A program made the translations under genes and the position numbers. A DNA stretch of 64,000 nucleotides from DATCJA01 sp963734635 (lineage in GTDB: Bacteria > Acidobacteriota > Vicinamibacteria > Vicinamibacterales > UBA2999). Under the pieces are notes generated by a model, which worked only from the letters and a program-made list of their open reading frames with translations, had not been told where the DNA came from and searched no databases. The stretch is taken from contig CAVTIA010000014.1 in NCBI GenBank assembly GCA_963734635.1, positions 558,001 to 622,000 on the forward strand, written 5' to 3'. Of the stretch, positions 56,515 to 64,000 are shown in pieces. Within the stretch, counting starts at the first letter, position 1, and every line of letters begins with the position of its first letter.

Positions 56515-57030
56515 TCAGATCACCACCAGCGCGCCGTTGTTGATCGTCACGGTCGGGCCCGTCATCACGAGGCTCGCGCCCTTGCCGTTCTGGATGTAAA
56601 TGCCGGTGTCGTTGACGATGATCGTCGCGCCCGTCGTGCTCTTCAGCATGATGCCGCCCGTCGGCCCTGGCACGTCGCTGATCACGATGCTGTTCTGCAG
56701 CGTGCTCTGCAGGACGATGTTCGGGCTGGCGGGGTTGCCGGCGAGCGCGAGCGCAGGTACTTCGGCGGCGGAGCCCCAGAAGCCGCCGGTCCAGATTGGA
56801 TAGTCCGTGTCGCCGTTTTCGAACTCAATCCACACGCCGGCGCCGATCTGTGGAATGAAATACGCGCCCTGCTGTTTGCCGGCAATGGGAAAGCACGGCA
56901 TCGCCCACGACGAAGGGATCATGCCCAACACGTCGGGCACCATCGCCATGATGCGTCCGCGCTGCTCGGGATCGACGTTGCTCACCACCGTCGCGCGATA
57001 TTTCCCGTAATACTTCGTCTGTGTCGCCAT
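56515..57030 (-). CDS. Spike protein, gp5/VgrG OB-fold part
   Basis: 171 aa. The OB-fold signature is 'YRATVVSNVDPEQRGRIMAM' with 'GAGVWIEFENGDTDYPIWTG' (gpV/gp5 family). The C-terminal repeats 'NIVLQSTLQNSIVISDVPG', 'GIMLKSTTGATIIVNDTGIY' are short beta-prism strands of the central needle. It sits between hub and PAAR genes and is a stand-alone spike, unlike the fused VgrG of many systems. Confidence 0.9.
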   Translation of the reverse strand: MATQTKYYGKYRATVVSNVDPEQRGRIMAMVPDVLGMIPSSWAMPCFPIAGKQQGAYFIPQIGAGVWIEFENGDTDYPIWTGGFWGSAAEVPALALAGNPASPNIVLQSTLQNSIVISDVPGPTGGIMLKSTTGATIIVNDTGIYIQNGKGASLVMTGPTVTINNGALVVI

Positions 57031-57043
57031 ATATCAGAACCGC

Positions 57044-58175
57044 TCAGGCCGGCACGCTGGGCAGAGTCGAGATCAGACCGTTTCGCACCAGCTTGAATCG
57101 CTGCTTGTATTCGCCGCGCCTGATTTGGTGCGTCACGCTTTGAACGTAGTGGAGGCCGTCGAATGCCATGCCGGCACCTCGGACGCCGACCAGACGCCGC
57201 GGACGGCAGCACCCGTCCATAGCGGAGCACGTCGAGCGAACCCTCACCCTTGACGGCATCGGCGGTCCGCGCAGCTTTGGCCATTCCAACCATCAGTGCC
57301 TTCGGGATCGAGAACTTCGACACACCCTCTATCGGTTTGAGCTTGATTGCCAGTGGCTCGACCAGGCCAAGCGGCGGACTGAGCGGCGTGATATTCGGAA
57401 TCGGAATGGGAATCGGGATCTTCGTGAGCTCGTTGTACACAAACACGGCGGGCATCTCGCGCAACTGGTTGTCGAACGCGAAGGACAGCGACTCGCAGTT
57501 GGTGTGCGCGTCCATGTTGATGCTGAGGGCTGGCTGCGCCATGCCGACCTTGATCTGCGGACCCCAGTAGCCGATGTTCGAGCCCGGAGCGGACTGCGGT
57601 TCGATGTAGAAGACGTAGCCGACCTGATCGGCCAGCTCGTTGATGTAATCGAGGTCGGTCCCGCGCTGCGACGGAATCTGGTTGGTCGGGATCGGCACAT
57701 CGATCATCACGCTCGGAATCACCATCGGGACGATCCCGAGCCATGCGTATTTCAGCAGTAGCAGCCCGACGCGTCCTTCGGCGGGCGTTGCCGGGAAGGG
57801 AAAGCCGCTGAAATCGATCTGCCTCATCACCACGCTGAGATCCTCGCCGGTGATCGAAAGCGTAGAGTGGGCCGCATCGTTGCCGGGCAGGACCTGCTGC
57901 TGCGTGATGATGCCGTCGATCAGCACGGATGGTTCACCGTTGACCGTGACCATCACCACCACGCGCATGATGTTGATGGGCGTTGCGCCGGCGGTGAGCA
58001 GAAAGACTGTCTCGAGCGGCGATTGCTTGCTGATGGTGAATCGCAGCTGAAAAACGCTCGGACCGGTGTCGTTGACGGTGATGTCGATGCTCTGCAGCGC
58101 GTCGAGCACGAACCGCGGCGCAGGTACCGGCACGACCGGTCCGATCATCAGCGTGAGATGAATGCCCTTAAGCAT
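57044..58175 (-). CDS. Baseplate hub protein, gpD/gp27-like (frameshifted near its end)
   Basis: 'MLKGIHLTLMIGPVVPVPAP' and 'TVNDTGPSVFQLRFTISKQS' begin a two-barrel hub, with 'RGTDLDYINELADQVGYVFY' typical of phage late control D / gp27-type proteins. Near 57200 the frame must skip one base, after which the protein ends 'FDGLHYVQSVTHQIRRGEYK' and a conserved-looking C-terminus, stopping at 57044. About 377 codons. It holds the spike inside the baseplate. Confidence 0.83.
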
Positions 58176-58183
58176 GTTCGTGG

Positions 58184-58499
58184 CTATTCGATGCTCGGTG
58201 CCGGCACGCCCTCGGGAAGCGTGATACGGATGACGTTTCCGATCGTTGACGTGAGATCGTCAGGAAGCAGCGCCCCGTTGGCGTCGCAGATCCGCCAGAA
58301 CTGCTCAGGGTCGCCGATGTACCGCGCGGTCAGCACATCGATCCGATCGCCCTCGACGACGAAGTGTTCCTGCAGGAGCGCGAAGTTTTCGGGCGACGGC
58401 ACGAATCGCCGGGAGAGGTAGACAACCTGCCGGCCGTCAGGCAGCGTGTAGCTCGCTGTCTCGGTCGAGGCGTAGCGGCTGTTCGCGCGGAAAACTCAT
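58184..58499 (-). CDS. LysM-domain baseplate protein (frameshifted near its start)
   Basis: The ATG at 58499 overlaps the stop region of the tube-adaptor gene. One base must be skipped at about 58485 to join 'MSFPR' to 'NSRYASTETASYTLPDGRQV', after which 'HFVVEGDRIDVLTARYIGDP' followed by EQFWRI is a LysM motif. It ends at 58184 after about 105 codons. LysM proteins of this size sit between adaptor and hub in eCIS clusters and may hold baseplate and tube together. Confidence 0.78.
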
Positions 58500-58500
58500 G

Positions 58501-59155
58501 TCACGGAATCCCTGTGATGCCGAGCGCGCTGAGCGCCCCGGCCTTGTAGCGATCTGCGAGCTGTTCCTTGCTGCGCAGGTACGCCATGAAGATGTTGCCG
58601 CCCTTGGTGTCGAAGCCAAGGTCGTCGACGCTCAGCACGCGTAACCCGAGGCTGACCTTTGCGCGAATCGGGTTGAGATTCGGATCGAACGCTTCCTCGG
58701 TAATCGCGAGACTCCGTGATGCGCACGGGGGTGACGCGGTGCCTGCTCCACACCAACAGCGTCAGCGGTGACATCAAGGGCGCGATCTCGAGCGTGCCGC
58801 TGCGCGCCAGCCGATTGAGCTCGTTGAGCTGCGCGCTCGTCGGCGAGACCAACGCTTCGAGCACGGCCAGGCTCGGATGAATGCCGATCTCGCCGACGCT
58901 GGTGTCGCCGCGCTCGAGCATGTCAGCAGCGTCGATTTCCACTTCGAGCTTGTATGTCTCGACAGCCGGCCCTTTCAGCCTCAGTGCTTCAGCGCGATCG
59001 GTGCTCTCGGTGCCCGCGCTCTTCGGCTGCAGCGTGCGGCTGAGCGTATCGGGGTTGTATTGCAGCGCGATGACGCGCTGGATCGCACCGGACTCGGGGT
59101 CGACTACGACGATGCCGCCCTTGAGCAGGCGCGGAGAGTTGGGGAATGTCGTCAT
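58501..59155 (-). CDS. CIS tube/adaptor protein (Afp7/Pvc7 N-terminal type), frameshifted
   Basis: Starts MTTFPNSPRLLKGGIVVVDP. 'IALQYNPDTLSRTLQPKSAG', 'LRLKGPAVETYKLEVEIDAA' and 'GIHPSLAVLEAL' match the CIS tube family. One base must be skipped near 58708, after 'VRITE'; then 'ITEEAFDPNLNPIRAKVSLG' and 'GGNIFMAYLRSKEQLADRYK' complete the domain. The stop is at 58501. About 217 residues. It links the inner tube to the hub. Confidence 0.83.
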
Positions 59156-59158
59156 ACG

Positions 59159-61523
59159 CTATTTCTTCTTGTCGTCCTTCTTGCGCACTCTCTCTTGGGC
59201 TCGTACGAGGACCTCACGTAGAAGATCGGATTGTCTTCTTTCGGGCTGAACGGCTCGTGCTTCGACACGTTGAGCGACTGGTGGTGCAGGTCGGCAAACA
59301 CCCGCGTCGCGACCGCCGAAACAGTCAGCTGCGCTCCCACACGCGGGCGCGTGACCTCCCACGCGTAGTTCTCCGGGTTCGGCGAGTCACTCTTCGCCTC
59401 GCTCAGGATCTTTTCGTCGCTGGCGGGAATCTCACCGACCTCGACTTCCGTCCACGCCACCGCTCGCATCGAAGAACTTGTACTGTCTTGCTTTCCGTTC
59501 CGTCGTCCTGCTTCGTCGTCTTGATTTCGACGTCGCTCTTTCGATCCGGCACGAATGACGCCCGTCTCAACGCGGGTCCGAAGACGATCAGGGCCTGCGC
59601 CGAATTGATCGGTACGTTTCCACGGAAGACCGTGAACGTTTCCTTCTGCACCGCCTGCCCGACGAACACGCGTCTCACGAGGTCTGCGCGCTGTTTCTTG
59701 CCGAGATGCTGGTATCGGCGTTCGATCTCGGCAGCCACTTCCTTTTCTGTGAACTTGGTCGTCCCCGGGCGCTGCATGACGACGCCCGACATGGCTTCGT
59801 AGGACCCTGCCAGCGTCGCGGCCGCGTCGATCTCTTCCGCCTGGTCCTTCAGCTTCTGTGCGATCCGCGCCTGACGTTCCTTGACGGCCTTGGCGTGCGC
59901 AGCGGACGCCGCCTTCTTGGCTGCCTTGTCCTTGATGCTGCGATCGACGGGAGCCGGCATCGGTTCCGAATCCTCGATGTCCTTCCGCGCTTTCGCGCGC
60001 GCCTTCGCCGCGAGCACGTCATCGCTGCCGTAGACCTGCTCGTGCGTGGACGCTATGACCTGGCCCTTCCCGCCGAACGCTTCGTCGATCAGGTTCACGA
60101 ACTCCTTGTTCTGTCCGAGATCGCAGCCGCGGATGTGGATCGTCGTTTTCGCGTCGATCTTTCCGCTGACCGTCGGCAGTGTGCTCTTGCCGCTCTTCGG
60201 GTGCAGCGCTTCTTTCAGTTCCATGGGGCTGAGACGCGAATCGCCGTGGATGCTCTTCGGGTGCTGCGGATCCTTCACGAGATCCGCGTCGTCCAAGCCG
60301 AATGACAACGTGCCGTCTTCGTTGCCGTGCGACACGACGAAGAGATTGCCGATGGGTGCGTCGATGTTGCGATCGATGAAGGACAGCAGCGCCGTCGAGC
60401 GTCCGTTCCTGCGTGATGATGTCGGCTTTCGGGTAGTGGATGCGGAAGTACTTCTCGGCCTCGGTGTAGAAAGGATTGATCTTCTTCGCTCGGCCGAGTC
60501 TTCCCCCATGATGAAGACGTAATCCTGGCGTGGTCCCTCCGTAGCGGCCTTATCGGCTTGCGCCCCGCTAGCCGCCTTCTCCTGGCCGGTCTTGATCTTC
60601 ACCTCTCCACGTTTGAGCGCTTCGAATCCACCGACGAACCGCTCAGAGAAGAACGCAATCAGTTCATCGTCCTCGCTCCCGTGGAAGTCGACTCTCAACG
60701 CTCTTCGCGCTGAGACCCTCCGTCGTGAAGAGCTGCGTCAGCTCTTCGTCGGTGGCGCTCTTCAGGAGATCCAGGATCGCGCGTTCATCGTCATCACCGG
60801 TGAACCCCGATTGCATTTCCTTGATGAGAATCACCTTGAGCGCCGGGGTGAGGTTGAACGCCGAACGGTTCTTTTTCCAGGCCGCGACGATGGCGCGTGC
60901 CTTGTTGTCGCTGTCGGAGTGGTCCTCGATGCGTCCCGCCTTCTGCCTGTCGGCGAGGTAGGTCGTCAAGGTCGTGTTATCGAAGCTGTCCCCGGCGAAC
61001 CAGCCGGCAATCTCGTTGAAGATGTTCCACCGCGCAGCATCGGCGGCGCCGTCGATTGCTGCCGCACGTGAGTCAGCTCGTGTGCGATGAGGCGCTGGCC
61101 TTCGAGACTCCGTGGCGCGTATTGGCCCGCGCCGAAGACCACATCCGAGCCGACCGTGTACGCCCGCGCCCGAACGGCGCGCGCGCTCTCGGCGGCCTGC
61201 GCGTCCGTGTGGATGCGCACGCGGCTGAAATCGAACCCCAGACGATCGTCCATCGTCGAACGTGTCGAGCCGTCCAGCGGCTCGACCGCTGCCATGCAGC
61301 ACGTCGGCGACCAGATCGGGAGCAAATGCAGCGCTGCCGTCCGCGTCGACAGTCCTCTGGACGGTCGATCCCGGGCCGCCGCAATTGGCGCGCCGGTCGA
61401 TTCGCCGCGCACGACAGCGTCTGCCACTCTGTCCGCTTCGTGCTCGAACCGATCTCCTGGTTCGTTGACGGGCAGCACCGACTTGCGCGTCCGCGCGGGA
61501 GGCCGCTGATGCCCCTTCCTCAC
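59159..61523 (-). CDS. DUF4157 eCIS-associated protein with HELTH motif and C-terminal caspase-like domain (multiple frameshifts)
   Basis: GTG at 61523 is preceded by GAGGAG at a 7-base distance. The DUF4157 domain shows 'PGDRFEHEADRVADAVV', 'DLVADVLHGSGR', 'MDDRLGFDFSRVRIHTDAQA' and 'LIAHELTHVRQQ' (HELTH, 61068-61082). After a helical part ('DEELTQLFTTEGLSA', 'DDELIAFFSERFVGGFEALK') a second domain follows: 'DYVFIMGEDSAE', 'KKINPFYTEAEKYFRIHYPK', 'NLFVVSHGNEDGTLSFGL' (His codon 60327-60329) and 'KTTIHIRGCDLGQNKEF' (Cys codon 60124-60126), a His-Cys arrangement like caspases/CHAT peptidases. A coiled coil and a beta-rich C-terminus end in 'KKDDKKK' at 59159. At least seven base insertions or deletions must be corrected. 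About 788 codons. The toxin/effector role is inferred. Confidence 0.75.
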
Positions 61524-61781
61524 GACGTCGCTCCTCGTACTGCAGTCGAAGACGCTGTTCGCGATCCCGATGCCGGCGTGCGCCGCCGGAAGGCGCGCCG
61601 GTGTCTCGAACGAACCCGCATCGAGTCGAGCGATATCCGTGGGACGGTGACGAACCAGGTCGTTCGCGTGTACGCGAGCCAGCCGACTCAACTCCCGTTC
61701 CACCAAATCGGCGATCGCATATCGCTGCAGCGGATCGAAGCCGTGCAGGACGAGCTCGTCGATGACGAATTCGATCTTCAT
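61520..61781 (-). CDS. Small conserved eCIS protein upstream of the DUF4157 gene
   Basis: ATG 61781 overlaps the ATPase stop (ATGA). 'MKIEFVIDELVLHGFDPLQR' with 'YAIADLVERELSRL' is a short helical/beta protein of a type that commonly stands between ATPase and DUF4157 genes. The frame does not stop before the DUF4157 start. A one-base skip near the end would place a TGA at 61520-61522 that overlaps the GTG of the next gene (GTGA). I therefore treat it as a separate protein of about 86 residues; a fusion with the DUF4157 protein is the alternative. Confidence 0.6.
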
Positions 61782-63658
61782 CTCACCCAGTCGTGAACTT
61801 CGGCGTCGGTCGGCGCCTTGTCCATCTTTGCCAGTTCCGTTCGCGCGGCCTGCAGCACCTCGCTCATGCGCACGGATCGACCTCCGTCTGCGGCAAGGAA
61901 TGCGGCATTCATCGCAATATTGCGGATGTTCCCTCCGGCCACGTTCAATCTGGCCAGCTTGGTCGAGTCCAGCCCTTCGACGGGCGTCGTTGCGGGGAAC
62001 ACACGCCGCCAGATCTCCGCACGGGCAGCTGCGTCCGGGAACGGGAATTCGATGACGAAACGGAGCCGTCGCAGGAACGCGTTATCGAGCGCTGAGCGTT
62101 GATTCGTGGTCAGGATCGCGAGACCGCGATACTCCTCCATGCGCTGCAGCAGATAGCTGATCTCGACGTTCGCATATCGATCGTGACTGTCCTTTACTTC
62201 GCTCCGCTTGCCGAAAAGCGCGTCCGCCTCGTCGAACAGCAGGATCACGCTCCCCGCATCCGCCGCGTCGAACACGACACCGAGGTTCTTCTCGGTCTCG
62301 CCGATATACTTGCTGACCACCTGGCTCAGGTCGATTCGATACAAATCGAGCTGCAGATCGGTCGCGAGGACTTCACCCGCCATCGTCTTGCCAGTGCCGC
62401 TGACGCCGGCGAAGAGGGCAGTGATGCCGAGCCCGCGTTGACTTGCGCCAAACCCCCAATCCTCGTAGACCCTGAGTCGCTGACGCACGTGCATCGCGAT
62501 TTGTTTGAGGACGCCCGTCTGCGCCGGTGGCAGGACGAGGTCGTCCCACGTTGCGCTCGGTTCGATACGTCTTGCCAACTCACCGAAGGCCGGTCGCGCC
62601 TGCAGCCGGCTGGCTTGCCACAATCCCTGCGGCGTCTTTTCCTCGGCGTTCTCGATGGCTGCGTCGATTTGTCCCGGAGTCAGCTCGAACTGTGCAGCGA
62701 GCGCGTCGATGTTGCCATCGAGCGTTCTGGCACGTTCTCCGAGTGCGACGCGCCAGCGCGCCCTGCGTGCGTCCGACGTCGGTGAGGGCAACTGCAGGCG
62801 CACGAACGATCGGTTGCCATCAGGCACGCCGTCGTCCGCGCTGATCGCGAGTGCTGTTCCGATTCGATTCGCGAGCGCTGTAACGGCGGCCGCCGTGCCT
62901 CCTTCGACGAGCAGGACAGCGGGTGAAAAGAGCGATTCACGCATCCATGCGCGCGCCAAGCGGTCGCGTTCGGCAGGGTCGCTCGGCACGTCTTCGCCGC
63001 GCAGGGCGAAGAGACGCATCTCGAGGTCTCCGCACGCACGGGCGATGACGCTCCGCCGCGATTGGGCATCGCATCCGGTGATGACCAGGGCGCTGTCGGT
63101 ATGCGTCGACAACACCCGCGAGATGCGGGTCGCGACTGCCTCGTGCGCAGGCCAGAGCTCGTCATCGCTGCGACAGGCGCTCAGCAGCGCATGCAGCGAG
63201 TCGTCCAGGTAGACCAGGCCGAGCAGATGGTGCAGCGCGCGTTCGCTGATCTTGAAGCGAGAGTGGGTGAGTGGTGCGTCACGACGCGGCTCCACGTCCA
63301 TCAAGCGCCAGTACCGGAGTGGTCCGGTGGGAAGGAGCGCGCACCAATGCGCATCGGCAAACGTGCGGCTCGCCAGAGCGAAAGTTGGGCCGCTCGAGCC
63401 GTCTTGCTGACTCAGGCGCCCGCACAATGAAGCAATCTCTGTGTCGAGTTCGACCGCTGCACCCAATAGCAGGAAGCTGGTCTCGAACTCCGACAGGCCG
63501 AACGCGGTCCGCGCGGAGCAGACGGTCTCAGCGGTGGGGACGAACCGTTCCTCCGAAATACTCTGCATCCCCTCGAGCCGCGCCCTGATGGCCGCAATAT
63601 CGTTGCGCAGTGCGTCTTGCTGCTGACTTGACGTGTCGCGACCGACGCCGATCTTCAT
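61778..63658 (-). CDS. AAA+ ATPase of the contractile injection system (Pvc15/Afp15-like)
   Basis: 626 aa and unbroken. The C-terminal AAA domain has Walker A 'GVSGTGKT' (418-425), Walker B 'VILLFDEADA' (471-480), sensor-1 Asn (ILTTNQRS, Asn519) and Arg fingers in 'NAFLRRLRF'. The first 370 residues are the helical N-domain and a degenerate nucleotide-binding-like part ('SALVITGCDAQSRRSVIAR'). In Afp and PVC this ATPase is needed for assembly or cargo loading. Start overlaps the DUF4255 gene stop and its stop overlaps the next gene. Confidence 0.9.
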   Translation of the reverse strand: MKIGVGRDTSSQQQDALRNDIAAIRARLEGMQSISEERFVPTAETVCSARTAFGLSEFETSFLLLGAAVELDTEIASLCGRLSQQDGSSGPTFALASRTFADAHWCALLPTGPLRYWRLMDVEPRRDAPLTHSRFKISERALHHLLGLVYLDDSLHALLSACRSDDELWPAHEAVATRISRVLSTHTDSALVITGCDAQSRRSVIARACGDLEMRLFALRGEDVPSDPAERDRLARAWMRESLFSPAVLLVEGGTAAAVTALANRIGTALAISADDGVPDGNRSFVRLQLPSPTSDARRARWRVALGERARTLDGNIDALAAQFELTPGQIDAAIENAEEKTPQGLWQASRLQARPAFGELARRIEPSATWDDLVLPPAQTGVLKQIAMHVRQRLRVYEDWGFGASQRGLGITALFAGVSGTGKTMAGEVLATDLQLDLYRIDLSQVVSKYIGETEKNLGVVFDAADAGSVILLFDEADALFGKRSEVKDSHDRYANVEISYLLQRMEEYRGLAILTTNQRSALDNAFLRRLRFVIEFPFPDAAARAEIWRRVFPATTPVEGLDSTKLARLNVAGGNIRNIAMNAAFLAADGGRSVRMSEVLQAARTELAKMDKAPTDAEVHDWVR

Positions 63659-64000
63659 GACGTCACCGTCACTCTCGGCGAATCGAATTTCCCGGCTGTA
63701 AGGCCGAGAGGGCTTTCCGCACCGTCCACGCTCACATAGGCCAGATACGCGCCGGGCACAACGCCGCCAACGGCGAACGGGATGCTCACTGTCGTCGTGT
63801 CCGCGCCGGTAATGCCGTTGTTCCTCGGAGCCGGGAAGCTGTAGGCGCGCGCCGCACGAGTGTCTGGTGCGTTGTGCTCGTAGAGGTACAGCGTCGCGCG
63901 CTGCGACTTGCCCACCGCGGGGTTGGATCCCACGGTCAGCGTTCCGGCGGCCATCGAGTATGTCGCCGGTACGGTAATCACCGGATGCAGCACGAACGCG
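63655..64000 (-). CDS. C-terminal part of a DUF4255-type eCIS protein (cut by window edge)
   Basis: An open frame enters from the right edge and stops at 63655. The 115 visible residues, with 'RATLYLYEHNAPDTRAARAY' and 'TVSIPFAVGGVVPGAYLAYV', form an Ig-like beta domain of the kind found at the end of DUF4255 proteins (Pvc16/Afp16 tube-terminator type). The location immediately upstream of the Pvc15-like ATPase fits. The apparent internal GTG at 63993 is probably not the start. Confidence 0.6.
   Translation of the reverse strand, partial: AFVLHPVITVPATYSMAAGTLTVGSNPAVGKSQRATLYLYEHNAPDTRAARAYSFPAPRNNGITGADTTTVSIPFAVGGVVPGAYLAYVSVDGAESPLGLTAGKFDSPRVTVTS

Noticed and set aside
365..61523. Programmed +1 ribosomal frameshifting as explanation of the many split genes
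   Set aside because: The sites share no slippery sequence, they occur in unrelated genes including complex I, and DUF4157 needs both insertions and deletions corrected, so assembly errors are simpler.
45994..64000. Type VI secretion system or a tailed prophage
   Set aside because: No TssJLM, ClpV or capsid/portal/terminase genes are seen. DUF4157, DUF6519 and the Pvc15-like ATPase are eCIS markers.

Overview
This is a high-GC bacterial chromosome segment with a chromosomal layout. The gene content suggests an acidobacterium, possibly of the Vicinamibacteria type. The pointers are a carboxypeptidase-regulatory-domain TonB receptor carrying the LPLNGRNF motif, a DUF5916 outer-membrane protein, a complex I operon in the order A-B-C-D-H-I-J-K-L, and dispersed 'TACGTAGTGTCCGG' hairpins. 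The taxonomy is inferred from gene content only.

Layout. (1) 1-8526, minus strand: korAB (2-oxoacid:ferredoxin oxidoreductase) runs directly into nuoABCDHIJKL, which has no nuoEFG between C/D and H. This fits a complex I fed by ferredoxin. (2) 8696-14738, minus: a DUF5916 outer-membrane barrel protein, a thioredoxin-like [2Fe-2S] ferredoxin, moeA, moaB/mogA and a metallo-beta-lactamase-fold lipoprotein. (3) 14955-27160: a tRNA-Arg(ACG) gene followed by a mosaic of tRNA 3'-end copies, IS481 remnants and direct repeats. These bracket two very large intact genes of unknown function (about 1601 and 1217 aa). A proline-rich lipoprotein and a truncated winged-helix regulator follow. (4) 27715-35694, minus: a two-component system and a CusCBA/Czc-like heavy-metal RND efflux operon. 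(5) 35886-45239: small proteins, an RRM RNA-binding protein, an LVIVD-repeat protein, a permuted papain-like secreted protein, an alpha/beta hydrolase and a TonB-dependent receptor. (6) 45356-64000, minus: a long operon with overlapping genes that encodes an extracellular contractile injection system (eCIS). It holds a DUF4255 protein (partial), an AAA+ ATPase, a small conserved protein, a DUF4157 protein with a caspase-like domain, a CIS tube/adaptor protein, a LysM protein, the hub, the spike, a PAAR tip, gp25, two large baseplate proteins, a gpI-like tail protein, a DUF6519 protein and a translationally coupled NUDIX hydrolase. Sheath and inner-tube genes are not in the window and probably lie beyond position 64000.

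Many genes here are split by a frameshift although the protein reads through cleanly in the next frame: nuoK, korA, the RND pump, the papain-like protein (twice), the TonB receptor (twice), and six eCIS genes. Outside nuoK and the DUF4157 gene, each single break is corrected by skipping one base, which looks like single-base insertions in the assembly. I therefore give whole-gene coordinates across the breaks. The two giant island genes, both moderately sized ATPase/baseplate genes and the largest baseplate genes are unbroken.
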